The translations under genes were made by a program, and so were the position numbers. From Accumulibacter sp964420975 (GTDB taxonomy: Bacteria > Pseudomonadota > Gammaproteobacteria > Burkholderiales > Rhodocyclaceae), in the NCBI GenBank assembly GCA_964420975.1, contig CAYQVH010000001.1:1-64000 (forward strand): a stretch of 64,000 bases of DNA, read 5' to 3'. The notes beneath the pieces were generated by a model. That model ran no database searches and was not told the DNA's origin. It worked only from the letters and a program-made list of their open reading frames with translations. Shown here piece after piece: positions 25,915 through 32,894 of this stretch (position 1 is the first letter of the stretch; the number at the start of each line of letters is the position of its first letter).

Positions 25915-26874
25915 ATGGCCTTGTTCCTGACCGAGAATGACGTTACGAAGTTGCTGACCTGGCCGTTGGTGATCGATGCGGTGACCGACGCCCATCGTCA
26001 ACTCTCGCTCGGCACGGCCAGTGACTTGCCGCGGCAGCGAACGCGGCTGCCGCAGACGACCTTGCACGTCTTGCAGGCCGCGCTGCCCACGGCGGACGCG
26101 ATTGGCTACAAAGCGTATACCAGCCATCGCTCGGGGGTGCGCTTTCTGGTTTACCTCTATTCGGCGGCGTCTGGCCGCTTGCGGGCAGTGATCGAGGGCG
26201 ATCGTCTCGGCATGATGCGTACGGCCGCTGCGTCGGCGGTTGCGACGCGCCTGTTGGCCAGGCCGGAAGCTCGCACCGCTGGCGTCTTCGGTGCCGGCTG
26301 GCAGGCTGAAGGACATATTGAAGCCCTGGCTAGCGTTCGTCCCTTGACCCGGATAAAGGTCTTTGCGCGTCGTCGTGACCGGCTCGTCGAGTTCTGCCAG
26401 CAAATGGCCGAGCGCGTGGGAATCGACGTCGTCGCCGCCGAGTCGGCCAGGGAGGCTGTGCTTGATAGCGACATCGTCAGTACCGTCACCACGGCGGCGT
26501 CGCCACTGTTCGAGGGCGAGTGGCTAGGGGCTGGTACGCACATCAACGCGGCCGGGTCGAACTCGCTGATCCGCCGCGAACTCGGCGAGGACGTGCTCAA
26601 GCGCTGCCGACTGATCGTGGTCGATAGCGTCGAGACGGCACTTCGCGAGGCCGGCGATCTGTTGCCTTCGCTCGAAAAGGGGCGGCTGCAGGCACGTCAA
26701 CTGCGAGAGCTCGGAGAGTTGATCTGCGCTCGACAAGCGGGGCGTGAGAGCGACGAGGAGATCACGCTCTTCGAGTCGCAGGGAATGGCGGTACAGGATT
26801 TGGCGGTGGCCGCCCGCCTGGACGAGCTTGCGCGGCAGCGCGGTTTGGGCACCGAGATTCCCGGTGGTGACTAG
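25915..26874 (+). CDS. Ornithine cyclodeaminase / mu-crystallin family protein
   Basis: This 319-residue member of the NAD(P)-binding ornithine cyclodeaminase family includes ornithine/lysine cyclodeaminases, alanine dehydrogenases and imine reductases. It shows GYKAYTSH, the strand IEGDRLGMMRTAAASAVATRLL, the Rossmann motif GVFGAGWQAEGHIEAL, and GTHINAAGSN. The substrate cannot be told from sequence. ATG 25915 was chosen because it begins the conserved ALFLTENDV; an upstream in-frame start at 25870 lacks similarity. It is separated from sucCD by the terminator and precedes the PP2C gene by 86 nt. Confidence 0.85.
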   Translation: MALFLTENDVTKLLTWPLVIDAVTDAHRQLSLGTASDLPRQRTRLPQTTLHVLQAALPTADAIGYKAYTSHRSGVRFLVYLYSAASGRLRAVIEGDRLGMMRTAAASAVATRLLARPEARTAGVFGAGWQAEGHIEALASVRPLTRIKVFARRRDRLVEFCQQMAERVGIDVVAAESAREAVLDSDIVSTVTTAASPLFEGEWLGAGTHINAAGSNSLIRRELGEDVLKRCRLIVVDSVETALREAGDLLPSLEKGRLQARQLRELGELICARQAGRESDEEITLFESQGMAVQDLAVAARLDELARQRGLGTEIPGGD

Positions 26875-26960
26875 GCCGACGCTGGCGAAGGCGGCGCTGG
26901 CGCGTTGCGTTGCTGGCGGGGGGCGCGTCACGGGCATGCATCGTGCTGAGCGGAGGCAAC

Positions 26961-27788
26961 GTGGCGAATAGACTTTCGGGTGCCCTGACGATCGTTGCTC
27001 GAACCGACCCCGGACTGGTGCGCGGCCAGAACGAAGACTCGGTCGCCGTCGACGCCGACCAGGGACTGGCGGTCCTCGCCGACGGCATGGGCGGTTACAA
27101 CGCCGGAGAAGTTGCCAGCAGCATGGCCACCCGGCAGATCTTGTCGGGACTCACCGCGGCGCTGCAGACGACGCCGGGGGAACAGCGTGACGGCCGAACC
27201 GGATTGCCGTTTGCCTGGCGCTGCCTCGTCGAGCAGATATCAGCCGCCAACGCCGCCATCTATCGTGCTTCGGAAACGCAATCGCAGCTCGGCGGGATGG
27301 GAACCACTCTGGTCGCCGCCGTCTTCTGCGACAACACGCTGATTGTCGCCCACGTTGGCGACTCGCGACTGTATCGCTTGCGCGGCAGCAAGTTCGTGGC
27401 GATGACCCGCGATCACTCCCTGTTGCAGGAACAGATCGACAGTGGTCTGATTTCTGTGGAAGATGCGCGCTATGCGACGAACCGCAATCTGGTGACACGT
27501 GCGGTGGGGGTTGACCCCGAGGTGGAGCCCGAAGTGCATAGTCACGATGTGCGGCCAGGTGACGTCTACCTGCTCTGTTCCGACGGTCTTTACGATCTGG
27601 TCGAGGAAAGGGAGATGCAACGCACGCTGGAGACGCACGACGATCTCAACGCGGCGGCGCGGCGGCTGATCGAAATGGCCAACGACCTTGGCGGCGACGA
27701 CAATATTTCGGTCATTGTGATCAAAGTCTTGCGTACTTTTCCCACGGCCGGCGGGCTGTGGGCGAGGCTGCGGTCATGGTTCAAGTAG
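26961..27788 (+). CDS. PP2C-family serine/threonine phosphatase (Stp-like)
   Basis: This soluble 275-residue protein phosphatase has all metal-binding motifs of bacterial PP2C: VRGQNEDS, LADGMGGYNAGE, GMGTTLV, HVGDSRLYRL, RDHSLLQEQ, CSDGLYD and GGDDNISVI. It should dephosphorylate Ser/Thr-phosphorylated proteins. I prefer GTG 26961, which has GGAGG at 26952-26956, over an upstream frame start at 26910. It is followed 15 nt later by an FHA-domain gene; PP2C-FHA pairs usually work with a Ser/Thr kinase, and none is visible in this window. Function in pilus or secretion control is inferred from the neighbours. Confidence 0.9.
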   Translation: MANRLSGALTIVARTDPGLVRGQNEDSVAVDADQGLAVLADGMGGYNAGEVASSMATRQILSGLTAALQTTPGEQRDGRTGLPFAWRCLVEQISAANAAIYRASETQSQLGGMGTTLVAAVFCDNTLIVAHVGDSRLYRLRGSKFVAMTRDHSLLQEQIDSGLISVEDARYATNRNLVTRAVGVDPEVEPEVHSHDVRPGDVYLLCSDGLYDLVEEREMQRTLETHDDLNAAARRLIEMANDLGGDDNISVIVIKVLRTFPTAGGLWARLRSWFK

Positions 27789-27803
27789 GGGACGAGGAAG
27801 GCG

Positions 27804-28484
27804 ATGGCAAAGCTGATACTTAGCATGGATGGTCTGGTGCTCAAAGAGATTCCGTTGTCCAAGGATCGCATGACGATCGGGCGCAAGGCGAACAACGACA
27901 TTCAGATCGACAACATGGCGATCAGTGGCGAGCACGCCGCAGTGGTGACGATTCTGAACGATTCCTTTCTCGAAGATCTCAACAGTACCAACGGCACGAT
28001 GGTCAATGGGCAGGCGGTCAAGAAACACTTTCTCAAGGACGGTGACGTCATCGAACTGGGGAAGTACAAGATGAAGTATCTCGCCGTGTCGACGGCGGCT
28101 TCCGGCGAATCCACCGATTACGCCAGGAACATGCTCGTCGAATCGATACCCATGCCGGAGGCGGTGAAGGCAAGCGATCCGACGGGTTCGAGCGTCAGTC
28201 CGCCGGTCTCGGCAGCACTACCGGTCGCGGCGATCCAGTTGCTCAGCGGGACGAATGCGGGGCGCGAGTTGCACCTGACGAAGACACTGACAACTCTTGG
28301 CAAGCCGGGGGTTCAAGTGGCGGTGATCGCGCGCCGGCCGCAAGGTTACTTTCTTACCCACGTCGAGGGGTCGCGTTTCCCGGTACTCAACGGTCGGGTG
28401 CTCGACGCACAGGCCCACCGACTCGAAGACCACGACGTGATCGAGCTGGCCGGCGTAAAAATGGAGTTCTTCATCAAGGGGTAA
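27804..28484 (+). CDS. FHA-domain protein
   Basis: This 226-residue cytoplasmic protein has a canonical N-terminal FHA domain (about residues 20-85) with GRKANNDI, ISGEHA and LNSTNGTMVNG, which binds phosphothreonine peptides. After a linker, the C-terminal part (about 145-226) has a weaker FHA-like repeat, LTTLGKPGVQVAVI ... VLNGRVL, lacking the GR-S-xxH signature and probably not binding phosphate. GAGGAAGG lies just upstream of the ATG. It is next to the PP2C gene and likely reads the same phosphorylation signals. Confidence 0.9.
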   Translation: MAKLILSMDGLVLKEIPLSKDRMTIGRKANNDIQIDNMAISGEHAAVVTILNDSFLEDLNSTNGTMVNGQAVKKHFLKDGDVIELGKYKMKYLAVSTAASGESTDYARNMLVESIPMPEAVKASDPTGSSVSPPVSAALPVAAIQLLSGTNAGRELHLTKTLTTLGKPGVQVAVIARRPQGYFLTHVEGSRFPVLNGRVLDAQAHRLEDHDVIELAGVKMEFFIKG

Positions 28485-28577
28485 TGGCGAGCCGCTCCGA
28501 CTTCTGGCGCGACTGTCCCCGTGGCGCGGGGAGTTGCCTGAGCAAACCGAGGCGGAAACGCCGCGAGGGAAGCGTGC

Positions 28578-29348
28578 ATGAGGATCAAGGTACTCGGCTG
28601 TAGCGGGGGAATCGGCGGTCGGCAGCGACGGACGACCGCGCTGCTCGTCGACGACGATATTCTGGTCGATGCCGGGACCGGTGCTGCCGACCTGCCGCTG
28701 GCCGAGCTGGCGCGGATCAACCACGTCTTTCTCACCCACTCGCATCTCGATCACATCGCGTCATTGCCGCTGCTGGTCGATTCGGTCAGCGAGCTGCGTC
28801 GGCAGCCGCTGACCGTGTATGCGACGGCGGAAACGCTCGAGGTCATCGGTACGCACATTTTCAACTGGGTGATTTGGCCGGATTTTCGGGTCATTCCGGA
28901 CGCTGAGCATGCTCTTATGCGCTGGCGCCCGCTCGCCAGCGGTGAGACCGTTCACCTCGGTGCGAGGACGATCACGGCGCTTCCCGCCGAACATACAGTG
29001 CCGGCGGTCGGTTATCAGGTCGCTTCGCTTGGCGCGAGTCTCGTGTTTACCGGTGACACGACGGTCAACGAGGCCTTCTGGCCAGTCGTCAACGGTATTG
29101 CCAACTTGCGTTATCTGCTGATCGAAACCGCTTTTCCAAACCATGAACACGAGTTGGCGATGCGCTCGAAGCATCTCTGTCCGAGCATGCTGGCGAGCGA
29201 ATTGACCAAGCTGACGACGAGCAACGTGGAAGTCTATGTCAGCCACCTCAAACCGGGTCAGAGCAAGCTGACGATGGCGGAAATCAAGCGCTGCACGGGC
29301 GCTTTCCGGCCGCGAATGCTGCAGCGAAACCAGGTTTTTGAGTTGTAG
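28578..29348 (+). CDS. Metallo-beta-lactamase-fold hydrolase, possible class II cyclic nucleotide phosphodiesterase
   Basis: This 256-residue protein has the metallo-beta-lactamase motif THSHLDHI (His54, His56, Asp58, His59), an N-terminal VLGCSGG strand, FTGDTT with a metal-binding aspartate, and a late VSHLKPGQ histidine. The layout fits the class II cAMP phosphodiesterase (CpdA-unrelated) or RNase Z-like branch. Two-metal hydrolysis is expected; the substrate is inferred, and an adenylate cyclase gene 5 kb away makes cAMP attractive. GAGGGAAG precedes the ATG. It is separated from the FHA gene by 93 bp. Confidence 0.78.
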   Translation: MRIKVLGCSGGIGGRQRRTTALLVDDDILVDAGTGAADLPLAELARINHVFLTHSHLDHIASLPLLVDSVSELRRQPLTVYATAETLEVIGTHIFNWVIWPDFRVIPDAEHALMRWRPLASGETVHLGARTITALPAEHTVPAVGYQVASLGASLVFTGDTTVNEAFWPVVNGIANLRYLLIETAFPNHEHELAMRSKHLCPSMLASELTKLTTSNVEVYVSHLKPGQSKLTMAEIKRCTGAFRPRMLQRNQVFEL

Positions 29349-29400
29349 GGCGCCAGCCATTTTTGGGGAGCGACGCGTCTTGACCGGACGGCTAATTTAC

Positions 29401-29440
29401 GGCGTACCCCACTCACCGCGCCGGCGGGGTGCGTCTTTTC
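29401..29440 (+). terminator. Possible terminator or attenuator ahead of the GAF-GspE gene
   Basis: A 10-bp stem with two G-U pairs forms between 29401-29410 (GGCGTACCCC) and 29426-29435 (GGGGTGCGTC), with a 15-nt GC-rich loop, followed by TTTT at 29436-29439. It lies 52 nt after the phosphodiesterase stop and ends 20 nt before the GspE-like start codon. It could end the PP2C-FHA-phosphodiesterase transcript or attenuate read-through. Confidence 0.5.
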
Positions 29441-29459
29441 GTGACGGACGAGAAAAGCG

Positions 29460-31826
29460 ATGACGGCCAACTGGTCCATTGACACGTCTCTCGGCGACAT
29501 GAGTCGCCGTCTGGGGTTCTTCAAGAATCTGCAGCGTGCGACCAACCGGATTCACGCGACCAACGACAGCGACGAGATCATTCTCGAGCTGTCGTCCGAG
29601 CTGTGCGATCTGTTTCACTGCGATCGATTGACCATCTACCTGTTGAGCGATGATCGCCAGAACATCGTTTCCAAGGTGAAGACCGGTCTGGCGTCCTATC
29701 AGGATATCCGCCTGCCGATTTCCGAACAGAGTGTCGCGGGGTATGTCGCAGCAACCGGACGTATCCTCAACCTGCGCGACGTGTATGACGACCGCGAACT
29801 CGCCGCTCACAGCCCGAGCCTCCGCTTTCACAAGCAGGTCGACGAAGCGACCGGCTATCGCTCGAAGCAGATGCTGGTGGCGCCAATTATCAACAACGCC
29901 AACAACGAACTACTCGGCGTCATCCAGTTGATCAACAATCGCTCGGATACGCCGTTTCCGGCAGTTGCCGAGGAAGGCGTTCAGGCGTTGGCGCAAACGC
30001 TGGCGGTTGCTTTTTCGCAACGCCAGGGGACTTCGCGGCTACGCAGGACGCGTTACGATGCGCTGGTGTCGGACGCAGTCATTTCGGCGGCCGAGTTCGA
30101 ACTCGCTCAGCGATCGGCGCGACGCAAACAACTCGACGTCGAGGACGTGCTGAGCAGTGATTTTCAAGTACCGGCGACGGCCATAGGCGCGGCGCTTTCG
30201 AAGTTCTTCGCCGTTCCGTACGAGCCGTTTCGGCCAGAGCGTGTCAAGCCGATCGATTTGTTGCGCAACTTGAAGCGCGACTACGTTGAAGCCAACCAGT
30301 GGCTGCCGGTCGAAGAGACCGCCGAAGGTCTGCTCGTGGTGGCTATCGACCCCGAGCGCGTACGCAGCTCTCGAACCGTGAATACGGTATTTCCCAAGAG
30401 CCGCGTGCTCTATCGGGTGACGACGCGCCGCGAGTTTGCTCTCGCGGTCGATCGTTTTTTCGCCAATGGGCTGGCTCTCGACTCGGTGGGAGACTTGTTG
30501 TCCGGGCTGGACGACGGCGAGCCGGGCGACAACGCCGGGAGCCAGGCGGAGGTCCTCAGCGCGGCGGCGGACAACGAGCTGGTGCGGCTGGTTAACAAGA
30601 TCATCGTCGACGCTGCGAAACAGGGAGCGTCCGACATTCACATCGAGCCTCGTCCAGGTAAGGGCAAGACGCTCGTCCGGCTGCGTCGCGACGGATCGCT
30701 GTCACCCTACATCGAAATTCCGGCGGCGTACCGCAACGCGTTGATCGCGCGTCTCAAGATCATGGCCGATCTGGACATCTCGGAGAAGCGCAGACCGCAG
30801 GATGGCAAGATTCAGTTCAAGAAATGGGGTCCGCTCGATATCGAGCTTCGCGTTGCGACAGTTCCCACTGCCGGCAGCCTGGAAGACGTCGTACTACGCA
30901 TCCTCGCTGCCGGCGAGCCGATCCCTCTTGATCAGCTTGGCGTCACTGCGCACAACCTGGAACGGCTGCAGCGTCTGATTAGCAAGCCGCACGGGCTGTT
31001 CTTCGTGTGCGGACCCACCGGTTCGGGTAAGACGACAACGCTGCATTCGATACTCAGCGCGATCAATCGCCCGGAAACCAAGATCTGGACGGCCGAGGAT
31101 CCGGTTGAAATTACGCAGAAGGGCCTGCGACAGGTGCAGGTCAACAAGAAAGCGGGACTCGACTTTGCGACCGTGATGCGCGCCTTCCTGCGTGCCGACC
31201 CGGACGTCATCATGGTCGGCGAAATGCGCGACAAGGAAACGGTCGCTATCGGCGTTGAGGCGTCGCTAACCGGCCATCTGGTGTTTGCGACGCTGCACAC
31301 AAACAGCGCCGCGGAGTCGATCAACCGCCTGCTCGACATGGGGATGGACCCGTTCAACTTTGCCGACGCGCTCCTCGGCGTACTTGCGCAGCGCTTGGCC
31401 AAACAGTTGTGCACGGCGTGCAAGGTGGCGTACGAGCCAGGTGAAGAGGAAGTAGCCCAACTGATCACCGAGTACTGCGGTGAAATCGAGCAAACCAGCC
31501 GATGGCAGGAGAATCCGCAGGCGGTGCGTGACGCAGTATTTCGGGAATGGCTGGCGCGCTACGCGACCGGTGGACGCCTGCTGCTCTACCGCGCCCAAGG
31601 TTGCCCGGCGTGCGCTGGCAGCGGCTACAAGGGTCGCGTCGGCCTGCACGAGTTGCTGGTGGGTAGCGATCGGCTGAAAAAGCAGATCCAGGAGCGCGCG
31701 CGAGTCGCCGACCTCGTGACGACGGCACTCGACGAGGGATTGCATACCCTGAAGATGGACGGCATCGAAAAGGTCTTGGCCGGTCTGACCGACTTGAAGC
31801 AGGTGCGCATCGTCTGCATCCGATAG
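29460..31826 (+). CDS. GAF-domain-fused type II secretion / type IV pilus assembly ATPase (GspE/PilB family)
   Basis: This 788-residue protein begins with a GAF sensor domain (about residues 25-180). A GspE/MshEN-type N-terminal region (about 195-330) and a full secretion ATPase follow. Walker A GPTGSGKTTT begins at residue 518, then EDPVEI, the Walker B region DPDVIMVGEMRDKETV, the His box TGHLVFATLHTN, and a CTAC/CPAC tetracysteine zinc-binding segment. GspE-type hexamers power pilus or pseudopilus assembly from the cytoplasm. The GAF domain suggests allosteric control by a small ligand, perhaps a cyclic nucleotide. It is separate from the second GspE gene at 41991-43703, so the cell has at least two such motors. 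Confidence 0.92.
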   Translation: MTANWSIDTSLGDMSRRLGFFKNLQRATNRIHATNDSDEIILELSSELCDLFHCDRLTIYLLSDDRQNIVSKVKTGLASYQDIRLPISEQSVAGYVAATGRILNLRDVYDDRELAAHSPSLRFHKQVDEATGYRSKQMLVAPIINNANNELLGVIQLINNRSDTPFPAVAEEGVQALAQTLAVAFSQRQGTSRLRRTRYDALVSDAVISAAEFELAQRSARRKQLDVEDVLSSDFQVPATAIGAALSKFFAVPYEPFRPERVKPIDLLRNLKRDYVEANQWLPVEETAEGLLVVAIDPERVRSSRTVNTVFPKSRVLYRVTTRREFALAVDRFFANGLALDSVGDLLSGLDDGEPGDNAGSQAEVLSAAADNELVRLVNKIIVDAAKQGASDIHIEPRPGKGKTLVRLRRDGSLSPYIEIPAAYRNALIARLKIMADLDISEKRRPQDGKIQFKKWGPLDIELRVATVPTAGSLEDVVLRILAAGEPIPLDQLGVTAHNLERLQRLISKPHGLFFVCGPTGSGKTTTLHSILSAINRPETKIWTAEDPVEITQKGLRQVQVNKKAGLDFATVMRAFLRADPDVIMVGEMRDKETVAIGVEASLTGHLVFATLHTNSAAESINRLLDMGMDPFNFADALLGVLAQRLAKQLCTACKVAYEPGEEEVAQLITEYCGEIEQTSRWQENPQAVRDAVFREWLARYATGGRLLLYRAQGCPACAGSGYKGRVGLHELLVGSDRLKKQIQERARVADLVTTALDEGLHTLKMDGIEKVLAGLTDLKQVRIVCIR

Positions 31827-31956
31827 TCGACCGCGCTGGTCCGCAGGAGTCCGGGCCGAAAGTCGTCAGTCCATAGCGGCCGTCCCCTTCGCTCGAACGA
31901 CGGTTTTCCCCGGATGCCTGATGTTAGCGTGCGCAAACGCGCACGGCGCTACGAAG

Positions 31957-31987
31957 CCGGCCGGCAGGCTGCCGGCCGGAAAATTTT
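31957..31987 (+). terminator. Rho-independent terminator after the GAF-GspE gene
   Basis: A perfect 10-bp GC-only-rich stem, CCGGCCGGCA (31957-31966) with TGCCGGCCGG (31970-31979), and a GGC loop, is followed by AAAATTTTT. It lies 130 nt after the ATPase stop and 9 nt before the converging pilin stop codon. For the minus strand the hairpin lacks a T-tract downstream, but it may still block that transcript. Confidence 0.75.
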
Positions 31988-31995
31988 TCCCTTCG

Positions 31996-32715
31996 TCAGT
32001 TGGCGAAACACACCGAGTACTTCTGACCTTCGACGATCGCCGCCGTGGCCACTGCGGCAGTACCGCGCGCCGATCCCTCTGGCACGGCCTGGACCGCTCC
32101 CTGGGCCGTGTTCCCATCGTCCATCGTCAGGTCGATCTGTTTTGCGTAGCGGCCGAGAATGCCGGCGGAACAGACGAACATCGAGCCGCGCATTCCGGCA
32201 ATGAACGGTTCGGCCGTGCCGGTTGCGCTATTGATCCCGCTCTCGATGCCGATGATGCCCCCATCAGCGTTTCGAGGCTGATAGTTGGCATCGGTGGTGA
32301 TGTTGATCGTTGATCCGGTAGCGAGGTTGGCGAGGCGAACGTGCTGCCAGAAGACCGACGTCTCGTTGGTCAGCACGGCGGCTCCGCTGGCACCGGCCCA
32401 CCAGTCGCCGTCGATACGGCCATTGCCTTGATCGCAGTTGGTCGCCGCCGCCGACGGTGTGCAGGCAGTCGGCGCTGCCGGTGCCGGAAAGGCGATCGCC
32501 AGCTGCCCGGCATTCTGGTCACCGGGAAGTGCCCGGAAGCGGTCTTGATACGCGTAGACCATGCTGGTAACCGAGCGCAGATCGTTGATCATGTTCTTCA
32601 CCTTGGCGCTGTGAATCAGCTCTTGTCCCTTGAGCACGCCGCCCAGCAGCAGGCCGATGATGACGAGTACAATCGCAATTTCCACCAGCGTAAAACCTGA
32701 CTGTTGCTTTTTCAT
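31996..32715 (-). CDS. Type IV prepilin / pseudopilin, candidate major pilin
   Basis: This 239-residue prepilin has the leader MKKQQSG cut before Phe, then FTLVEIAIVLVIIGLLLGG with Glu5, the class III signal processed by PilD. The body has a long alpha-helix, an ATNCDQGNGRIDGDWW block and C-terminal cysteines able to pair. GGAGGAGG is well placed before ATG 32715. A near-consensus sigma-54 promoter at 32756-32771 drives it. The gene is monocistronic and convergent with the GAF-GspE gene. Whether it forms an MSHA-like pilus is inferred from the nearby assembly genes. Confidence 0.92.
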   Translation of the reverse strand: MKKQQSGFTLVEIAIVLVIIGLLLGGVLKGQELIHSAKVKNMINDLRSVTSMVYAYQDRFRALPGDQNAGQLAIAFPAPAAPTACTPSAAATNCDQGNGRIDGDWWAGASGAAVLTNETSVFWQHVRLANLATGSTINITTDANYQPRNADGGIIGIESGINSATGTAEPFIAGMRGSMFVCSAGILGRYAKQIDLTMDDGNTAQGAVQAVPEGSARGTAAVATAAIVEGQKYSVCFAN

Positions 32716-32755
32716 AGCCTCCTCCACTCCAGGTCGAAAGTCACAGCGGCCATCA

Positions 32756-32771
32756 AGCATGTTTCGTGCCA
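32756..32771 (-). promoter_or_regulatory. Sigma-54 (RpoN) -24/-12 promoter of the pilin gene
   Basis: Read on the minus strand the sequence is TGGCACGAAACATGCT, one mismatch from the consensus TGGCACGnnnnTTGCT. The GG of the -24 element and the GC of the -12 element are intact with exact spacing. Transcription would start near 32745, giving a leader of about 30 nt to the pilin ATG with its strong ribosome-binding site. A sigma-54-dependent activator is encoded at 48322-49782. Confidence 0.85.
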
Positions 32772-32809
32772 AAAATATCACGCTTTAATCGGCACTTACG
32801 GGGGTCGGA

Positions 32810-32850
32810 GTGTCCATTTTTCGACAGCGGTGTCCACACTCGGACTGTCG
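32810..32850. promoter_or_regulatory. Candidate upstream activator sites for the pilin sigma-54 promoter
   Basis: GTGTCC occurs at 32810-32815 and again at 32830-32835, exactly 20 bp apart (two helical turns). An inverted repeat, CGACAG at 32822-32827 and CTGTCG at 32845-32850, overlaps this region. The cluster lies 40-80 bp upstream of the -24 element, where enhancer-binding proteins normally act. The activator and the exact site are inferred. Confidence 0.4.
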
Positions 32851-32894
32851 AGCCAGCGTCGAGCGGTCACTTCCTCGTTTGCAGGCGATTGCTG

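Noticed and set aside
26890..26910. Sigma-54-like TGGCGCG...TTGCT upstream of the PP2C gene
   Set aside because: The spacing between the GG and GC elements is one base too long and the -24 element has a mismatch.
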